DNA from: Flectonema sp. DT1601
Taxonomy: Eukaryota; Euglenozoa; Diplonemea; Diplonemida; Diplonemidae
Assembly (NCBI GenBank): GCA_964019425.1
Contig: OZ025807.1
Coordinates: forward strand, 488,323-552,322
Direction of reading: 5' to 3'
Length of the DNA: 64,000 bases
The position numbers and the translations under genes were made by a program. This document shows positions 54,633 to 64,000 of this stretch, in pieces (within the stretch, counting starts at the first letter, position 1; each line of letters opens with the position of its first letter). The notes under the pieces are model-generated. The model had not been told where the DNA came from. It saw only the letters and a program-made list of their open reading frames with translations, and searched no databases.

Positions 54633-54742
54633 CTACATATTCTATTACCCTTTGATGTTAGGAAACTGCAGAAATGAATACTTTTCTTTTATTGATCTCT
54701 ACTTTTCTTATTCTCACTTTTCTGTTCTAAAATTAATGATAC

Positions 54743-54755
54743 ATACTGCACAATA
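54743..54755. repeat. Right target-site duplication of the PLE tandem
   Basis: ATACTGCACAATA, matching 47078-47090 exactly. A preceding C is shared with the element's last base, so the duplication is 13 or 14 bp. Confidence 0.85.
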
Positions 54756-54819
54756 AAAATAATTTGAACCTTGTTCAAAACATAACAAAAAGTCCAATAT
54801 ACTGTCTCATAAACATGCT

Positions 54820-55770
54820 ATGAAGCAATCCAAAAAGAAAGCTGTCAATAATGGATCTCATGAGTCAATCATCCCTAAAATTAAAGTCACTACGCAATCA
54901 CGTACGCAGATTAAGGATAAAACATCGGAACCTATCAATGAAGAATCTAGTAAGACACTTCCCCAACTTAAAGATGAAACCGGAAGCAAGAAAGATGAGA
55001 CAACGTCGCATGTTGAACTAGAAAAGGCAACAATTAATACAGTTAAGAACTCGATGACCGACGTGCCAACGACAACATCCTCGTCAGAACCGTCCTACAA
55101 AGATGCAGCGCATATCAAGAGGAAATGTAAATATTGCTTCAAGACTAAAAAATCAATTATTGATCATGTCCACATATGCGCAATATTCAGAGCCTCAAAG
55201 GACTTTCCATATTACATGGATCATGATAATACAACTTATGAAGTCAACAGCAGTGATGGCTCCAACAAGATCACAATGGTCATCAAGGAGAAGAAGAAAC
55301 TAAACATGCAGTCTATCAAAAGAGGTGCAAAACTAATAACACAAATTCTTGAGAAAGAGGATAGTACACTAACTACACCAAGAAGAGATACCCGCAAAAG
55401 ATTAAATTCTGAAAGCCCGATTCCAATAATCGAATTTAATGGATACATGGACAAGGACAAGAGAAAAAAGTTAGAGAAAAAGAACGGATCTAAAAGTAAA
55501 CGCAAGATCAAAGTTGAGGTTAATAAGATGCTAGTCGCTTCAGCAAAAAAGAAGGAGAAGTCGAAATATACAAAGAGACTAAATTCTGAAAGTCCTATGC
55601 AGCCGCTACTAAGAAAAGATGTACGAAAGAAACGAGCCAAACAAGAAGATATCAACACACCTAAAAGTGAAGATAAAGAGAACGTTACGAACATCTTAGA
55701 TACTCCTTCGACTCCTGTTTTACATGATTTTGAAGATGTATCAGATTATGCATCAGATCTTGATAATTAA
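54820..55770 (+). CDS. Lysine-rich protein with a C2HC-type zinc finger, unknown family
   Basis: The 316-aa frame is Lys/Ser/Thr/Glu-rich and probably nuclear. A short finger at 103-120 has the pattern CKYCFKTKKSIIDHVHIC (Cys103, Cys106, His116/His118, Cys120). A KRLNSESP motif occurs twice (about 193-200 and 253-260), each after a basic stretch. Many KKR/KKK clusters could serve as nuclear localisation signals, and the C-terminus is acidic. It starts 65 bases after the PLE insertion; before that insertion its upstream region was the sequence ending at 47090. Similar A-rich codon use to the PLE suggests it might belong to an older element, but it is outside the target duplication. Its function is unknown. 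Confidence 0.65.
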   Translation: MKQSKKKAVNNGSHESIIPKIKVTTQSRTQIKDKTSEPINEESSKTLPQLKDETGSKKDETTSHVELEKATINTVKNSMTDVPTTTSSSEPSYKDAAHIKRKCKYCFKTKKSIIDHVHICAIFRASKDFPYYMDHDNTTYEVNSSDGSNKITMVIKEKKKLNMQSIKRGAKLITQILEKEDSTLTTPRRDTRKRLNSESPIPIIEFNGYMDKDKRKKLEKKNGSKSKRKIKVEVNKMLVASAKKKEKSKYTKRLNSESPMQPLLRKDVRKKRAKQEDINTPKSEDKENVTNILDTPSTPVLHDFEDVSDYASDLDN

Positions 55771-57000
55771 TCATCTTATACTTTCTACATTTATTGTAGA
55801 AGAGTGCTCCACTAGTAGTGCGCTACGAACTAGTAATGACAAGAAGAATGTTTTTTTTTATAAAAATTATAACAAAGTAACTACATCCTAGTCTTGCTAA
55901 CTAAGATGCTTCAGTCACAACAGATGATTGACTTACTTCTACACCATACTGATGATGAGAGAATAGAGGTAAGAGGTATATGGATTACTCTCGAAACCTA
56001 ATAGTTACTTTAGAAGGCTAAGTTAAGCATCACACCTAGTCACTGTATCTCAGAACTAATGTTAAATCATCGTTATGTTGTATATGATACAATACATTTG
56101 TATTTTACGTACAAAATCAAACAGTTAACCCCCCTGGGTAGCGTTAGCCGGGTTTTCCCCTTAGCGAAAATAAAATTTCAAAATAACCACTGTAGTGGAC
56201 CCCCCGTCCTTAATGGGTTAACCAAAAAAATTTATCATCAGCTTGGAACCCAATGATTACAGTCACTTGTTTCTACCCCAATGAATTACCTCTCATTGTC
56301 TCTCAAGCAATATCAATATGGGTTGTCAGGCTGTCCTGGCAGAGATGGGAGGAGTAATGGAAAGACACCACAGAACAGAACAGTCTGAACGAGAATGAGC
56401 CCCTCAGTGATTAAACCCACCGCACACGCGACATTTTCACGGGATTTCACTACCAGAAAGCAGCAAAAAATTAAGTGAAAAATCGTGAAAAATCGTGAAC
56501 ACCTCCACCCTGCCGATCGCCTCATTTGAAAAGCACCGAGGCAAGAGGTGCAACAAGTTATGTAGTTTGAAATAAAATATAAGAACATAATCTACTTATG
56601 CGCGTTACTTCACACAGCATAGCCTTTGTTGCGTTCATTGACCTGCACCATCCCAGGAGATCGTTCCTTCCCTGCCAGTAAAAAAGAAAAAAGGTACGAA
56701 GATTTACAGAAACGATCATTGCAAATAATTTTGATTGCAATGTTTTCACAAGTGAAGTAGGCATGAGGGGCAACATATGTGCAGATCATGAACTAAACAT
56801 ATTGGAACTGTATCGAGATGTGGATGCCCAAGGTAACACCGAGTGAAGGTCCTTTGGCAGGCCTCCTCCAATACAAGCAGATAATGCAAGTAACATATGA
56901 AGATTGTGAGATAAGAAGATCGGGCATGTACAAACAATAGTTAGCCAATCGCTACAGTGGAGCCATTGGTAATGTTGGGATCACACATTTGAGTGGCATG
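55771..57000. other. Mostly non-coding interval
   Basis: AT-rich single-copy sequence without a convincing gene. It contains a possible TTAA-bounded mini-element at 56125-56221 and a 20-base match (CACCGAGGCAAGAGGTGCAA) to about 35570. Two tandem AAAAATCGTGA motifs lie at about 56480. A trailing exon or untranslated region of the 54820 gene cannot be excluded. Confidence 0.5.
56125..56221. mobile_element. Possible piggyBac-type TTAA-flanked mini-element
   Basis: TTAACCCCCCTGGG at the left and AATGGGTTAA at the right place CCC...GGG ends directly inside TTAA on both sides, as in piggyBac-family insertions. The inverted ends match over only a few bases and the unit is just under 100 bp, so this may be chance. 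Confidence 0.3.
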
Positions 57001-57450
57001 AAGATTCCTAACCAGGATGTGATGGACTTTACTTGCAATGAATGGACGAAACCGTACGGCAATCAATGATGCTTATGCCGAACCAATGGGAATTGTTGAT
57101 GAAACCTCTCGGGTGTTGTTGATTATGATTCATTCAATGAGGAGCCGGTATTTTATGTTGATTTAACAGGTAGATTGAAACAAGGTGGAAACATTAATCA
57201 GGCAAACGCACTCACTGTTAACAACAGAACAGCAGGTTCGAACTTCGATCTCTTTGCACTCATTTTCTCTGATATGAGTATGGAGTTCAACTTGATGAAT
57301 GGGGTTGTGAGTATGAAGGTCCTTCTCCTCCCTCCACGCATTGCCAGCCACAGTCAACGCTTCCGATTGCTCGACAACAACATCCTTCAAAGGAAGCATC
57401 GACAAAGAGAGTTAAACACTTCGATACTGGAGATCTTTCCCTGATCACTC
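57000..57450 (+). pseudogene. Possible virus-like (Polinton-type capsid) fossil remnant
   Basis: The plus strand shows protein-like sequence including EEPVFYVDLTGRL and FALIFSDMSMEFN followed by NGVVS. This faintly recalls the conserved strand of the Polinton/Maverick capsid-type protein (pattern YVDL...LFS.....NG). No terminal repeats or partner genes are seen. It is broken, with several interruptions. The assignment is weak. Confidence 0.28.
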
Positions 57451-58016
57451 TGATCCTAGCCGCATCAGCCATCCACCGAGACAATCCCAATCGAACGGAA
57501 CTAACTAATACCAAAGGTTTTCAATAATCTTTGTATGGGTATTAATCCATTCTATTATCACATCGATAAATTCACCTTACACAAAATGATTGAGAATAAG
57601 GCTGTTCTGCAGAGGATATTGATCGTGTGCAAACGCACCACATGCTGAGGTCTTGCATTTGAGTTGTATATAGATTAGTGATTTTATTTTTATCTCTTCA
57701 GGTGGGGGCATGCCGAAGCATCAAAGTAATAAATCTGGGTGAGTCACATGCAAGGCTGATCGGATGAGTCTATGTATGGTTATGAATATTCCGGAATGGT
57801 ACCTTCATAAGGTGAGAATTTAAAGGTCAGTAGGGTATTTGTAATGGCTTGTTAAATATGTTCACTAACTTATTTTTAGTTTCAGGTATTTAACCTCTGT
57901 TCTTGTTCGGGAATTCAATTCTAGACAGACAGCAGGGATTGCGCATCGCACCTGCAATCAGCATCGCTATTCTGAAATTCTAAAAAAATTCACTTAACAG
58001 GAGGGCTTTGGTATAA
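57451..58016. other. Non-coding interval upstream of the membrane-protein gene
   Basis: AT-rich sequence with no recognisable gene. TTCACTTAACAGGAGGGC at about 57990 has the look of a 3' splice site, so the gene at 58017 may have an upstream non-coding exon. No TATA element stands out. Confidence 0.4.
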
Positions 58017-59000
58017 ATGACACCTCTTTGGAATAATACAGGTGACGATTCTCTGTCTGACGGAGTATCATCACCTTCCGCGCTGCAACATAGCGATGAA
58101 GATGGCTTGTTATCGAAGATTGAAATTTGGGCACCGCTAGTTTTGATGATACTGGTGTGCAGTATTGCAATAATTTGCTACAAATCTAGAGGCAGGTGGA
58201 GGGGTGTCCCTGCTGTGGAATATACGGAATGCTCCCAAGTAATTTCACACCGTAAACAAGATAATGATGACGACTCGAATTACGTTCTTGAAGAGCTGCC
58301 GGTACTAAAACAGTCCTTTATTGGAAATGCAACCAGTGCTGTTTGTAGTGAGTATGATTCATCTCTTGTGTTACCCTCTTCAGGAAGCAGGAAAAGTGCT
58401 GCAAGTCTACTACCAACTTCAACATCCGATACACTAAGTTGTGGTAGTAAACCGTATGGCAGAAAAGCAGCGTCTTCGGTTTTGGTACCGCGGACTGTCC
58501 CACCGTCACCGATGCTGACGTCGATCTCTGAAAGCTTTTCCGCTACATCCCCAACTTCAGGAAGCAGAAAAAGTGCTGCAAGTCTACTACCAACTTCAAC
58601 ATCCGATACACTAAGTTGTGGTAGTAAACCGTATGGCAGAAAAGCAGCGTCTTCGGTTTTGGTACCGCGGACTGTCCCACCGTCACCGATGCTGACGTCG
58701 ATCTCTGAAAGCTTTTCCGCTACATCCCCAATTGGAAAGGGGAATCGACATGTCGGTTCTATTGGAGTCCCATCGCCTCCTCGGCCATATAACCTGCTGC
58801 GCACTCCGTCAACCCCGCAGACTTCAGCTTTTCTTTCCAGAGAGGCTACGCGTTCTCGCGCAGACACCCTGAAGTCTTGTCTTCATCATCCTCCTCTTGT
58901 GGCCTCTCCGTTGCAGCAATCCCTCGTTTCATCTTCTCCATCTGTTTCTCATTCACTTCCTGATTCATTTGGGGAACCCCCTGAAAACCTGGAACTTTAG
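58017..59000 (+). CDS. Single-pass membrane protein with duplicated 59-aa cytoplasmic segment
   Basis: 327 aa, family not recognised. A short acidic N-terminus with a sequon (NNT, residues 6-8) leads to one membrane segment at about 38-54 (WAPLVLMILVCSIAIICY), followed by KSRGRWR. Positive charges after the segment predict N-out, C-in topology without a cleaved signal. The Ser/Pro-rich C-terminal region contains two adjacent, almost identical 59-residue repeats (about 122-180 and 181-239; 177 bp each, 58379-58555 and 58556-58732), each holding SGSRKSAASLLPTSTSD and VPRTVPPSPMLTSISESF. Proline-directed and basophilic phosphosites are plentiful. A cytoplasmic scaffold or signalling tail is plausible; nothing more can be said. 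Confidence 0.75.
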   Translation: MTPLWNNTGDDSLSDGVSSPSALQHSDEDGLLSKIEIWAPLVLMILVCSIAIICYKSRGRWRGVPAVEYTECSQVISHRKQDNDDDSNYVLEELPVLKQSFIGNATSAVCSEYDSSLVLPSSGSRKSAASLLPTSTSDTLSCGSKPYGRKAASSVLVPRTVPPSPMLTSISESFSATSPTSGSRKSAASLLPTSTSDTLSCGSKPYGRKAASSVLVPRTVPPSPMLTSISESFSATSPIGKGNRHVGSIGVPSPPRPYNLLRTPSTPQTSAFLSREATRSRADTLKSCLHHPPLVASPLQQSLVSSSPSVSHSLPDSFGEPPENLEL

Positions 59001-62000
59001 TCTTAACATTGTTTGAATCTGGTTTTAATTCCAATTATCTGCTTTTCTCATGAGATTTTCTGCTTTGAAAAGTTTTCCAGTGTTACTTCTTTGTCTTCCA
59101 GAGTAGTTATGACATAATAATAACTCTTTTCTTGAGTTCCAAGTCAACAGTTTTGAGGTGCATCCCTAATCTTTCCCTTCTGTTTATGTGAAAAGATAAA
59201 ATACTGCACCGAAGTAATCCCACAAGTTCCCAATGATTATTCAGTGTGTTACTGAGATGCTTAACCAAGATCGCAGAATAGGTTTTTTTCTCCAGCTCGT
59301 GACCTTGAGGTTTCACAACAGTTTAATACAATGGAAAGCTTTGTGATGAAGGTTTCGCGAGCAGTGTGTGTGTGCCCCGTCCTAGTGGGATCCGACCAAC
59401 TAATTTAACTCTCTTTCCATCTATCTTACTTTTCTCTTTCCAATTTCGGCTTCTGTTTCTATGCCTTTGTGTGACCTCTTTTATTTATACCTCACATTGT
59501 CAAATGGGAAAAGGAATGGTCGTAGTTACTCTTTCCATCGGTTTGATATGTAAATAAATAAGTGAGTTGTGTCATGTATTTCAGCACCAATTTAATGAGA
59601 GAAAATATACTGCTTTCTGACAATTGGTATTGCCAGTGTTGAGTGAGAATGTTAGGCCAGATCTTTTATACATATCAATATCTGAATCTAAGTTTGTCTT
59701 GTATTCAACTATTATTTCATGAGATCTATTTGCTTTTGTGTCGTTCTCTCGTGTGTTGTTCTTTTCTCACAGGGAAATCAAGAGAAAAAAAAAAAGAAAA
59801 AAAAAAAGATTATTTATTCCCTTCTGGAGAGTCTTCCCAAGGAGGAACATAGGATATCTTTTATTTGTACTTATTTTTTTGGCTCAAGAATAATTTCAAG
59901 GCTCCAAAACTAAAATACATCTAGTAGTGATGACAGATCAAAATATCAATAAAATGTATTTCTGTTGTATTATTCTTTTTTTACTGGTACTGCTCGAAGA
60001 TAAACCCAAATACTTTCTATGAGCCTATTGTGTATGTTGTTTTGTTTAGCTTATTCTATCATTCGTTTTTGTTTCTATCAGTCGCCCTGAAAACTCTGGT
60101 TCTTGTATTGCAAACCGAACATGCCACGGAATATTTCATATTCTTTTTTCAAAATGAAAATTCTGTTTTTTTTTAGAAAAAAATTGCACCTGCACCTGAT
60201 ACGGAAATTGTGAAAAGAATACATCACATCGAGTGTTCTGAAATTAAGTAATCCTGTGAGGAAATATTCCCACGTGGAACAGAAAAAAAAAAAAAAAACT
60301 CGCTTACTGAATTTCGCTACACGACATTCTTTGAAATCGATTCACTGTACTGTAAAGGAATAACAGATTAGCTGTGGTAGTTTATTCTTATTATTTTGTG
60401 AGGTATATTAACCCACACTAACATTATCTAGTTGCTGTCTCATAAATTACTGTTATTTAAAATAGTTAACCTTTGATACATATATTTATATCATTATAAG
60501 TATGCTCAAACAATTAACCCCATCAAACGTAATCACTTTTTACGGAACAGAATATTCGCAAAAAAATTAAAACTCGCATTTCGTAGTAGCACAGATGCGG
60601 TGTTTGATCGCCGTGTGTCTTAGCTACTTGGAGCTTGTTGTGCGATAGCTATGCTCAACATATCACCTCACATACATGGGTGTTTATAGAAAGATTACCT
60701 ATTTAGTGTAGTCCTTGAGTATCGGTTGCGGGATAGGTCCATTCTAACAATATTCCTTATTGCTTTCCTCCTCTTGTATGTTGTGGTTTTTTTTTTTTTT
60801 TTTTTCATGGTTTTCAGAATAAATAACCATCTGGTGATCGCCTGAAACTACATATGCCGCTGTGCTAAATGGAACAGCAGAACGATGTTTTTTATTTATT
60901 TCATAATTCTATCTGTGGTCGGGTCTCTCTTTCTGAACAAGAAGAATGCCAATATGCACAGGCTGATGAACTGCGAAATATTGTCAATCTGAATTTCAGT
61001 TTTTTTTTTTTATACCAACATAGTCGGAGAGAAAACTATTCAAATTGAAAGCCGTTATTTCTTGTGGTCATGATTTCATTCCCCCATGCGACAGGTTTCT
61101 GTCTGCGTTCAATGAAATAGGGCTAATCTGAATGGTTTTTTTTTTTTTTTTTTTTTTAAATTCTTGCGGAGAATGGTTTAAGTTCCCTTTATTTTAAATC
61201 ACTCACTTAATTTCGAACTGTCTTTTCTTCATTGCGTTAATATTGATTACAGAAGTAGTATTTTTTTCATCGGCTCATTGGAATGTTTGCCATTAGACTG
61301 GTTCTGTTAACATTTTTGGCTTCAGCGCCTGTTCCTACTTCTTCTACGATGAGAAATCCACAGAAAATATTGTATTAAATATATACTGATGGTATCTATG
61401 TTTGCATCTCAAAGGTGGCAAGTAATCCTGTAGATGCACTTATCTTTCATACCCCTCAAAAAAAAAAAAAAAAAAAACAACAAGTACCGATTTTTTTTTG
61501 TCATATAAATTACCGATTTTATTATCCCTATTTTATACAAGGTTTTTGTTTACTGCCTGCTGATTTCTTCGGGAAAATGTTATTTGCTTTTGCTTTTGCT
61601 TTTAATTTTTTTTTTTTTTTTTTACATATTTTTCAGAGATAAAAACTAAGAAAAAAGTGAAAAGGTTTTTCGAAGTAAAGACCATTGTCAGTTTTTTTGT
61701 TTTTAATTGCAACAATTCCACAGAAATCTTTTCGGATTCAAAGGTCATTCGTACATATCCGATTTCTTGCAAGAAGGGTGTCCCATAGGGTACATCTTGT
61801 TTTTCGTTGGCTTTTGGTGTCTGCTTCTCCAAGAAGAAGATATGTAGACCACCCAGGCTTTACTTTCCTTCCAGTGGATGATATTGACTTACCTCGTGGC
61901 TCATGACTTCAGTGATTGATCTGAAGAACAATTATTAGCCCTAAGCTAAACGCGTTGTTTGATGTCCTTATTTTATTATTTGTTTATTTTGTAATTTTAG

Positions 62001-62572
62001 CTAAAATAGCGAAAATACCAACAGTGTTTACCAACGAAATAAAGAAAAGACATGATTGCGAAAAAAAAAAAAAAAAAAAAGAAGAAGAAGAAAAAAAAAA
62101 AACCCATTTAACAGCTATAATAGCTGATAATTCCTCTTATGAATTCTATACAGGAAAACATTCTTTGAGTTTGAATTTTTTTGTATTTTTTTTATTGTTT
62201 TTTTTAAATTATTTTTTTTGTTTAGAACACCTCTCTGATGCCTACTGACATAGTATCTGCGGTTGGACTTGTTTTTCACGCAGTTTAAACTCATGGAGTA
62301 GTTGGCTCAAGCAACCTTAATGCTTGATAACACGTTCCTTTTAATTCCTTTTTGTTGTTCCGTTTTTATTGTTTTTTTTTGTTGTTTGTTAACTGGATGC
62401 ACCATCTTTTATGACCTGTGCTTTGTTGTTCAGTTTGTTTTGTGCCTCCAGAAAAGTATTATCAAGAAATTAGCCTGCTTATTATGTGTTCTTTTGGCGG
62501 GTTTTAGAAAGAGCTGACACGGAAGGTGAAAGTAACAAATTATTTTACACACAGCAGTAAGACTATTTTAAT
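59001..62572. other. AT-rich intergenic region
   Basis: About 3.6 kb without a convincing gene on either strand. It contains many A and T runs (for example 60789-60805, 61136-61157, 62060-62101), AATAAA-like signals near 59948 and scattered short open frames that are low-complexity. None of the repeat families from the first 47 kb is seen here, which marks a sharp boundary between repeat-rich and single-copy DNA. Confidence 0.6.
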
Positions 62573-63457
62573 ATGCTGTGTAGGATGCATGAGAACGAAG
62601 TTCTGTATTATTGGATCCCCGAAGTCCTTTTTACTCTAACAGCTTACTACTACACAACCATGTACAGCAGTGGATTCGTTCTTGCAGACAGGTACATATG
62701 CGGTTCTTCAATCGGGGGTTTGTACCGCGGACGGGATGAGGTAACTGGGTTTCCAATAGCGATAAAAATAGTTCCAAAGGAACTCATTAATGAAGGAGAA
62801 TTTTCAAAAATTGACAGAGAGAAGCACATTCTGAAGAGAGTTGGTTTATTGAAGGAGTTCTTAGAATCGAGAACAAAATATTATTTTATCATGAACTGTT
62901 CGGCTGAGGGACAAACGTTGGAGAAGTATGTCACTAAATTAGGAGGTTTGACCGAAGGAAGGGCAAGGAAAGTTTTCAAAGAAATAGTTTCTGTCATTGC
63001 ATCACTTCATAACAAAGGGATAACCCACAGAGATATTCACCCGAAAAATATTCAAATTTCTCATCCTACAAATGTTAAGTTACTTAACTATACTACTGCT
63101 TGCGAAATTATGAATAACGTTCCACTGACTGAAGTACCTCGTAACTGTTACACTGCACCAGAACTTAATAATACTCCTTACTTTGGTGAACCTCTTGATG
63201 TATATCAGATGGGGGTAACGTTGTTGTTTTTGTTAACACAGTCTTCGGATCTTTCAGTGCTATCCAAATCATGTCTGTCGAAGGAGGCTATTCATCTGAT
63301 CAATAGATGTACTGAAAGTAGTCCTGAGGATAGGATCACGATCCCTGAAATTATCTCTCATCCATGGTTATTACTACTCGAGTTTATAGATTCAGATGAG
63401 GACCTGAATGAAAGCGACGAACCAGAAGAAGAATCATCTTTCCTATCTGAATTGTAG
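62573..63457 (+). CDS. Protein pseudokinase (DFG replaced by NYT)
   Basis: 294 aa, one compact Ser/Thr-kinase-like domain from about residue 38 to 266. Visible landmarks: degenerate glycine loop (CGSSIGGLYRG, 43-53), ATP-anchoring Lys65 in AIKI, likely helix-C Glu83, HRDIHPKN (152-159, catalytic Asp154 kept), NYT at 172-174 where the magnesium-binding DFG should be, APE at 195-197, Asp209, and Arg254. Loss of the DFG aspartate predicts absent or very weak catalysis, so a regulatory or scaffold role is likely. The fold order resembles CAMK/AMPK-type kinases. An acidic tail (272-294) follows. The first 29 residues are hydrophobic-aromatic and the better start may be ATG at 62660 (MYSSGF). Confidence 0.85.
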   Translation: MLCRMHENEVLYYWIPEVLFTLTAYYYTTMYSSGFVLADRYICGSSIGGLYRGRDEVTGFPIAIKIVPKELINEGEFSKIDREKHILKRVGLLKEFLESRTKYYFIMNCSAEGQTLEKYVTKLGGLTEGRARKVFKEIVSVIASLHNKGITHRDIHPKNIQISHPTNVKLLNYTTACEIMNNVPLTEVPRNCYTAPELNNTPYFGEPLDVYQMGVTLLFLLTQSSDLSVLSKSCLSKEAIHLINRCTESSPEDRITIPEIISHPWLLLLEFIDSDEDLNESDEPEEESSFLSEL

Positions 63458-64000
63458 ACAACTCGCACTCCCTTTTTGTCCAATTAGCATAACGTTACTA
63501 TTTTTTTTTTGCTGCCAACTTTAACTTTAACAGGCTAACAATTTGAAATTTGAATAGCCTTTTTAAAAAAACGTTTTCCCAGATAAAAGTAATGTAATAA
63601 GGCAAGTAGAATGGAACAAGCACACTCAAGCAACAGTCTCTAATAATCAACGCCATAAAAATCATCATGGTAGAGTAGAGATGCTTTATTAATGCTTTAT
63701 TTTTTTAGGACACATCATTTCCCTTCGCCACCCCTGCTTACACTTTTATTATGAAGCTATTTCGTTCTGTTTTTTTGAGAATAGTTTTTTATGTTGTTTT
63801 TTCCCTTTAGTTGGAGATCACCTAATTAACGAAGTAAATTCTATTTCTTCTTTTCTCTTTTCCCACTAGCTGAATGTATTGGAAAGCTGACAAGCATTAT
63901 CCCGGTTCTAACTTTTAAGTTGTTTTTTCGAATGATAGGTCATGGTTGCCATTAAATAACTCAAAGCCGATCTGTGGCTGTTGATTTCTAGCATACTGAA
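63458..64000. other. 3' flank of the pseudokinase gene
   Basis: AT-rich sequence with no recognisable gene or repeat family; a T run lies at 63502. Confidence 0.5.

Larger units (their letters stand above)
49733..54741 (+). mobile_element. Penelope-like element with N-terminal GIY-YIG, full-length copy
   Basis: About 5.0 kb: 5' leader 49733-50426, one 1,350-codon gene, then a 262-bp 3' region with the hammerhead-like core. It follows the truncated copy with no gap and ends at the right target-site duplication. The order endonuclease then RT is the reverse of canonical Penelope elements (GIY-YIG C-terminal) and matches the Naiad/Chlamys type. There is no poly-A tail or LTR. Confidence 0.92.

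Noticed and set aside
47091-54741. The PLE pair as an LTR retrotransposon with 2.6-kb terminal repeats
   Set aside because: The duplicated part includes most of the coding region, the RT is PLE-type with GIY-YIG, and no integrase, protease-gag region or primer-binding site exists; head-to-tail tandems are normal for PLEs.
58280-58867. 195-codon minus-strand frame opposite the membrane protein
   Set aside because: It mirrors the in-frame duplication of the plus-strand gene; the plus frame has a clear membrane segment and better composition.

Overview
The window looks like a repeat-dominated piece of a nuclear eukaryotic genome. The signs are short GT-AG introns (58 and 74 nt predicted in one gene), very AT-rich intergenic DNA with long A and T runs, no operons, and many eukaryotic transposon types. 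The organism cannot be named from the sequence; a protist or an invertebrate with small introns would fit. Almost everything from base 1 to about 54,755 is repeat or transposon. Ordinary single-copy sequence, with few genes, occupies about 54,756 to 64,000.

Layout. Bases 1-6,150 hold divergent duplications, a 32-bp minisatellite in two arrays, C/G-run hairpins, tRNA-like SINE pieces and several dispersed repeat families. Bases 6,151-7,190 carry a coiled-coil protein gene on the minus strand with a duplicated 3' end. Bases 7,290-42,000 are mostly an orientation-switching satellite whose unit is built from short palindromes joined by A/T runs. It is broken up by a perfect 121-bp-arm palindrome (7,899-8,181), a complete-looking Mutator-like (MULE) DNA transposon (8,812-12,285), a CCHC-knuckle DNA transposon with ~180-bp terminal inverted repeats (27,319-28,696), two TA-flanked MITEs lying in a large inverted duplication, a 4.2-kb direct segmental duplication, and copies of dispersed families here called A, B, C, D and F. 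Bases 42,300-46,870 are tandem F+B units holding a broken RT-RNase H retroelement fossil.

The most notable object is at 47,091-54,741. It is a head-to-tail pair of Penelope-like retroelement copies (a 5'-truncated copy, then a full one) sharing a single 13-bp target-site duplication, so it was inserted as one unit. The full copy encodes 1,350 aa in one frame: a basic N-terminus, a GIY-YIG endonuclease placed N-terminal to the reverse transcriptase (the permuted arrangement of Naiad/Chlamys-type PLEs), the PLE RT, and a C-terminal domain that matches the Josephin cysteine-protease (deubiquitinase) pattern, with Cys1157, His1254 and Asp1269 in the expected order and a His-to-acid spacing of 15. 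A hammerhead-ribozyme-like core lies in the 3' region of both copies. I am not aware of a described PLE carrying a Josephin domain; this is the best candidate for an undescribed system.

Downstream are a lysine-rich C2HC-finger protein (54,820), a possible capsid-type virus-like remnant (~57,000), a single-pass membrane protein with an almost exact 59-aa internal duplication (58,017) and a pseudokinase whose DFG motif is replaced by NYT (62,573). Coordinates of repeat blocks are approximate to about 10-30 bases because the junctions lie in homopolymers.
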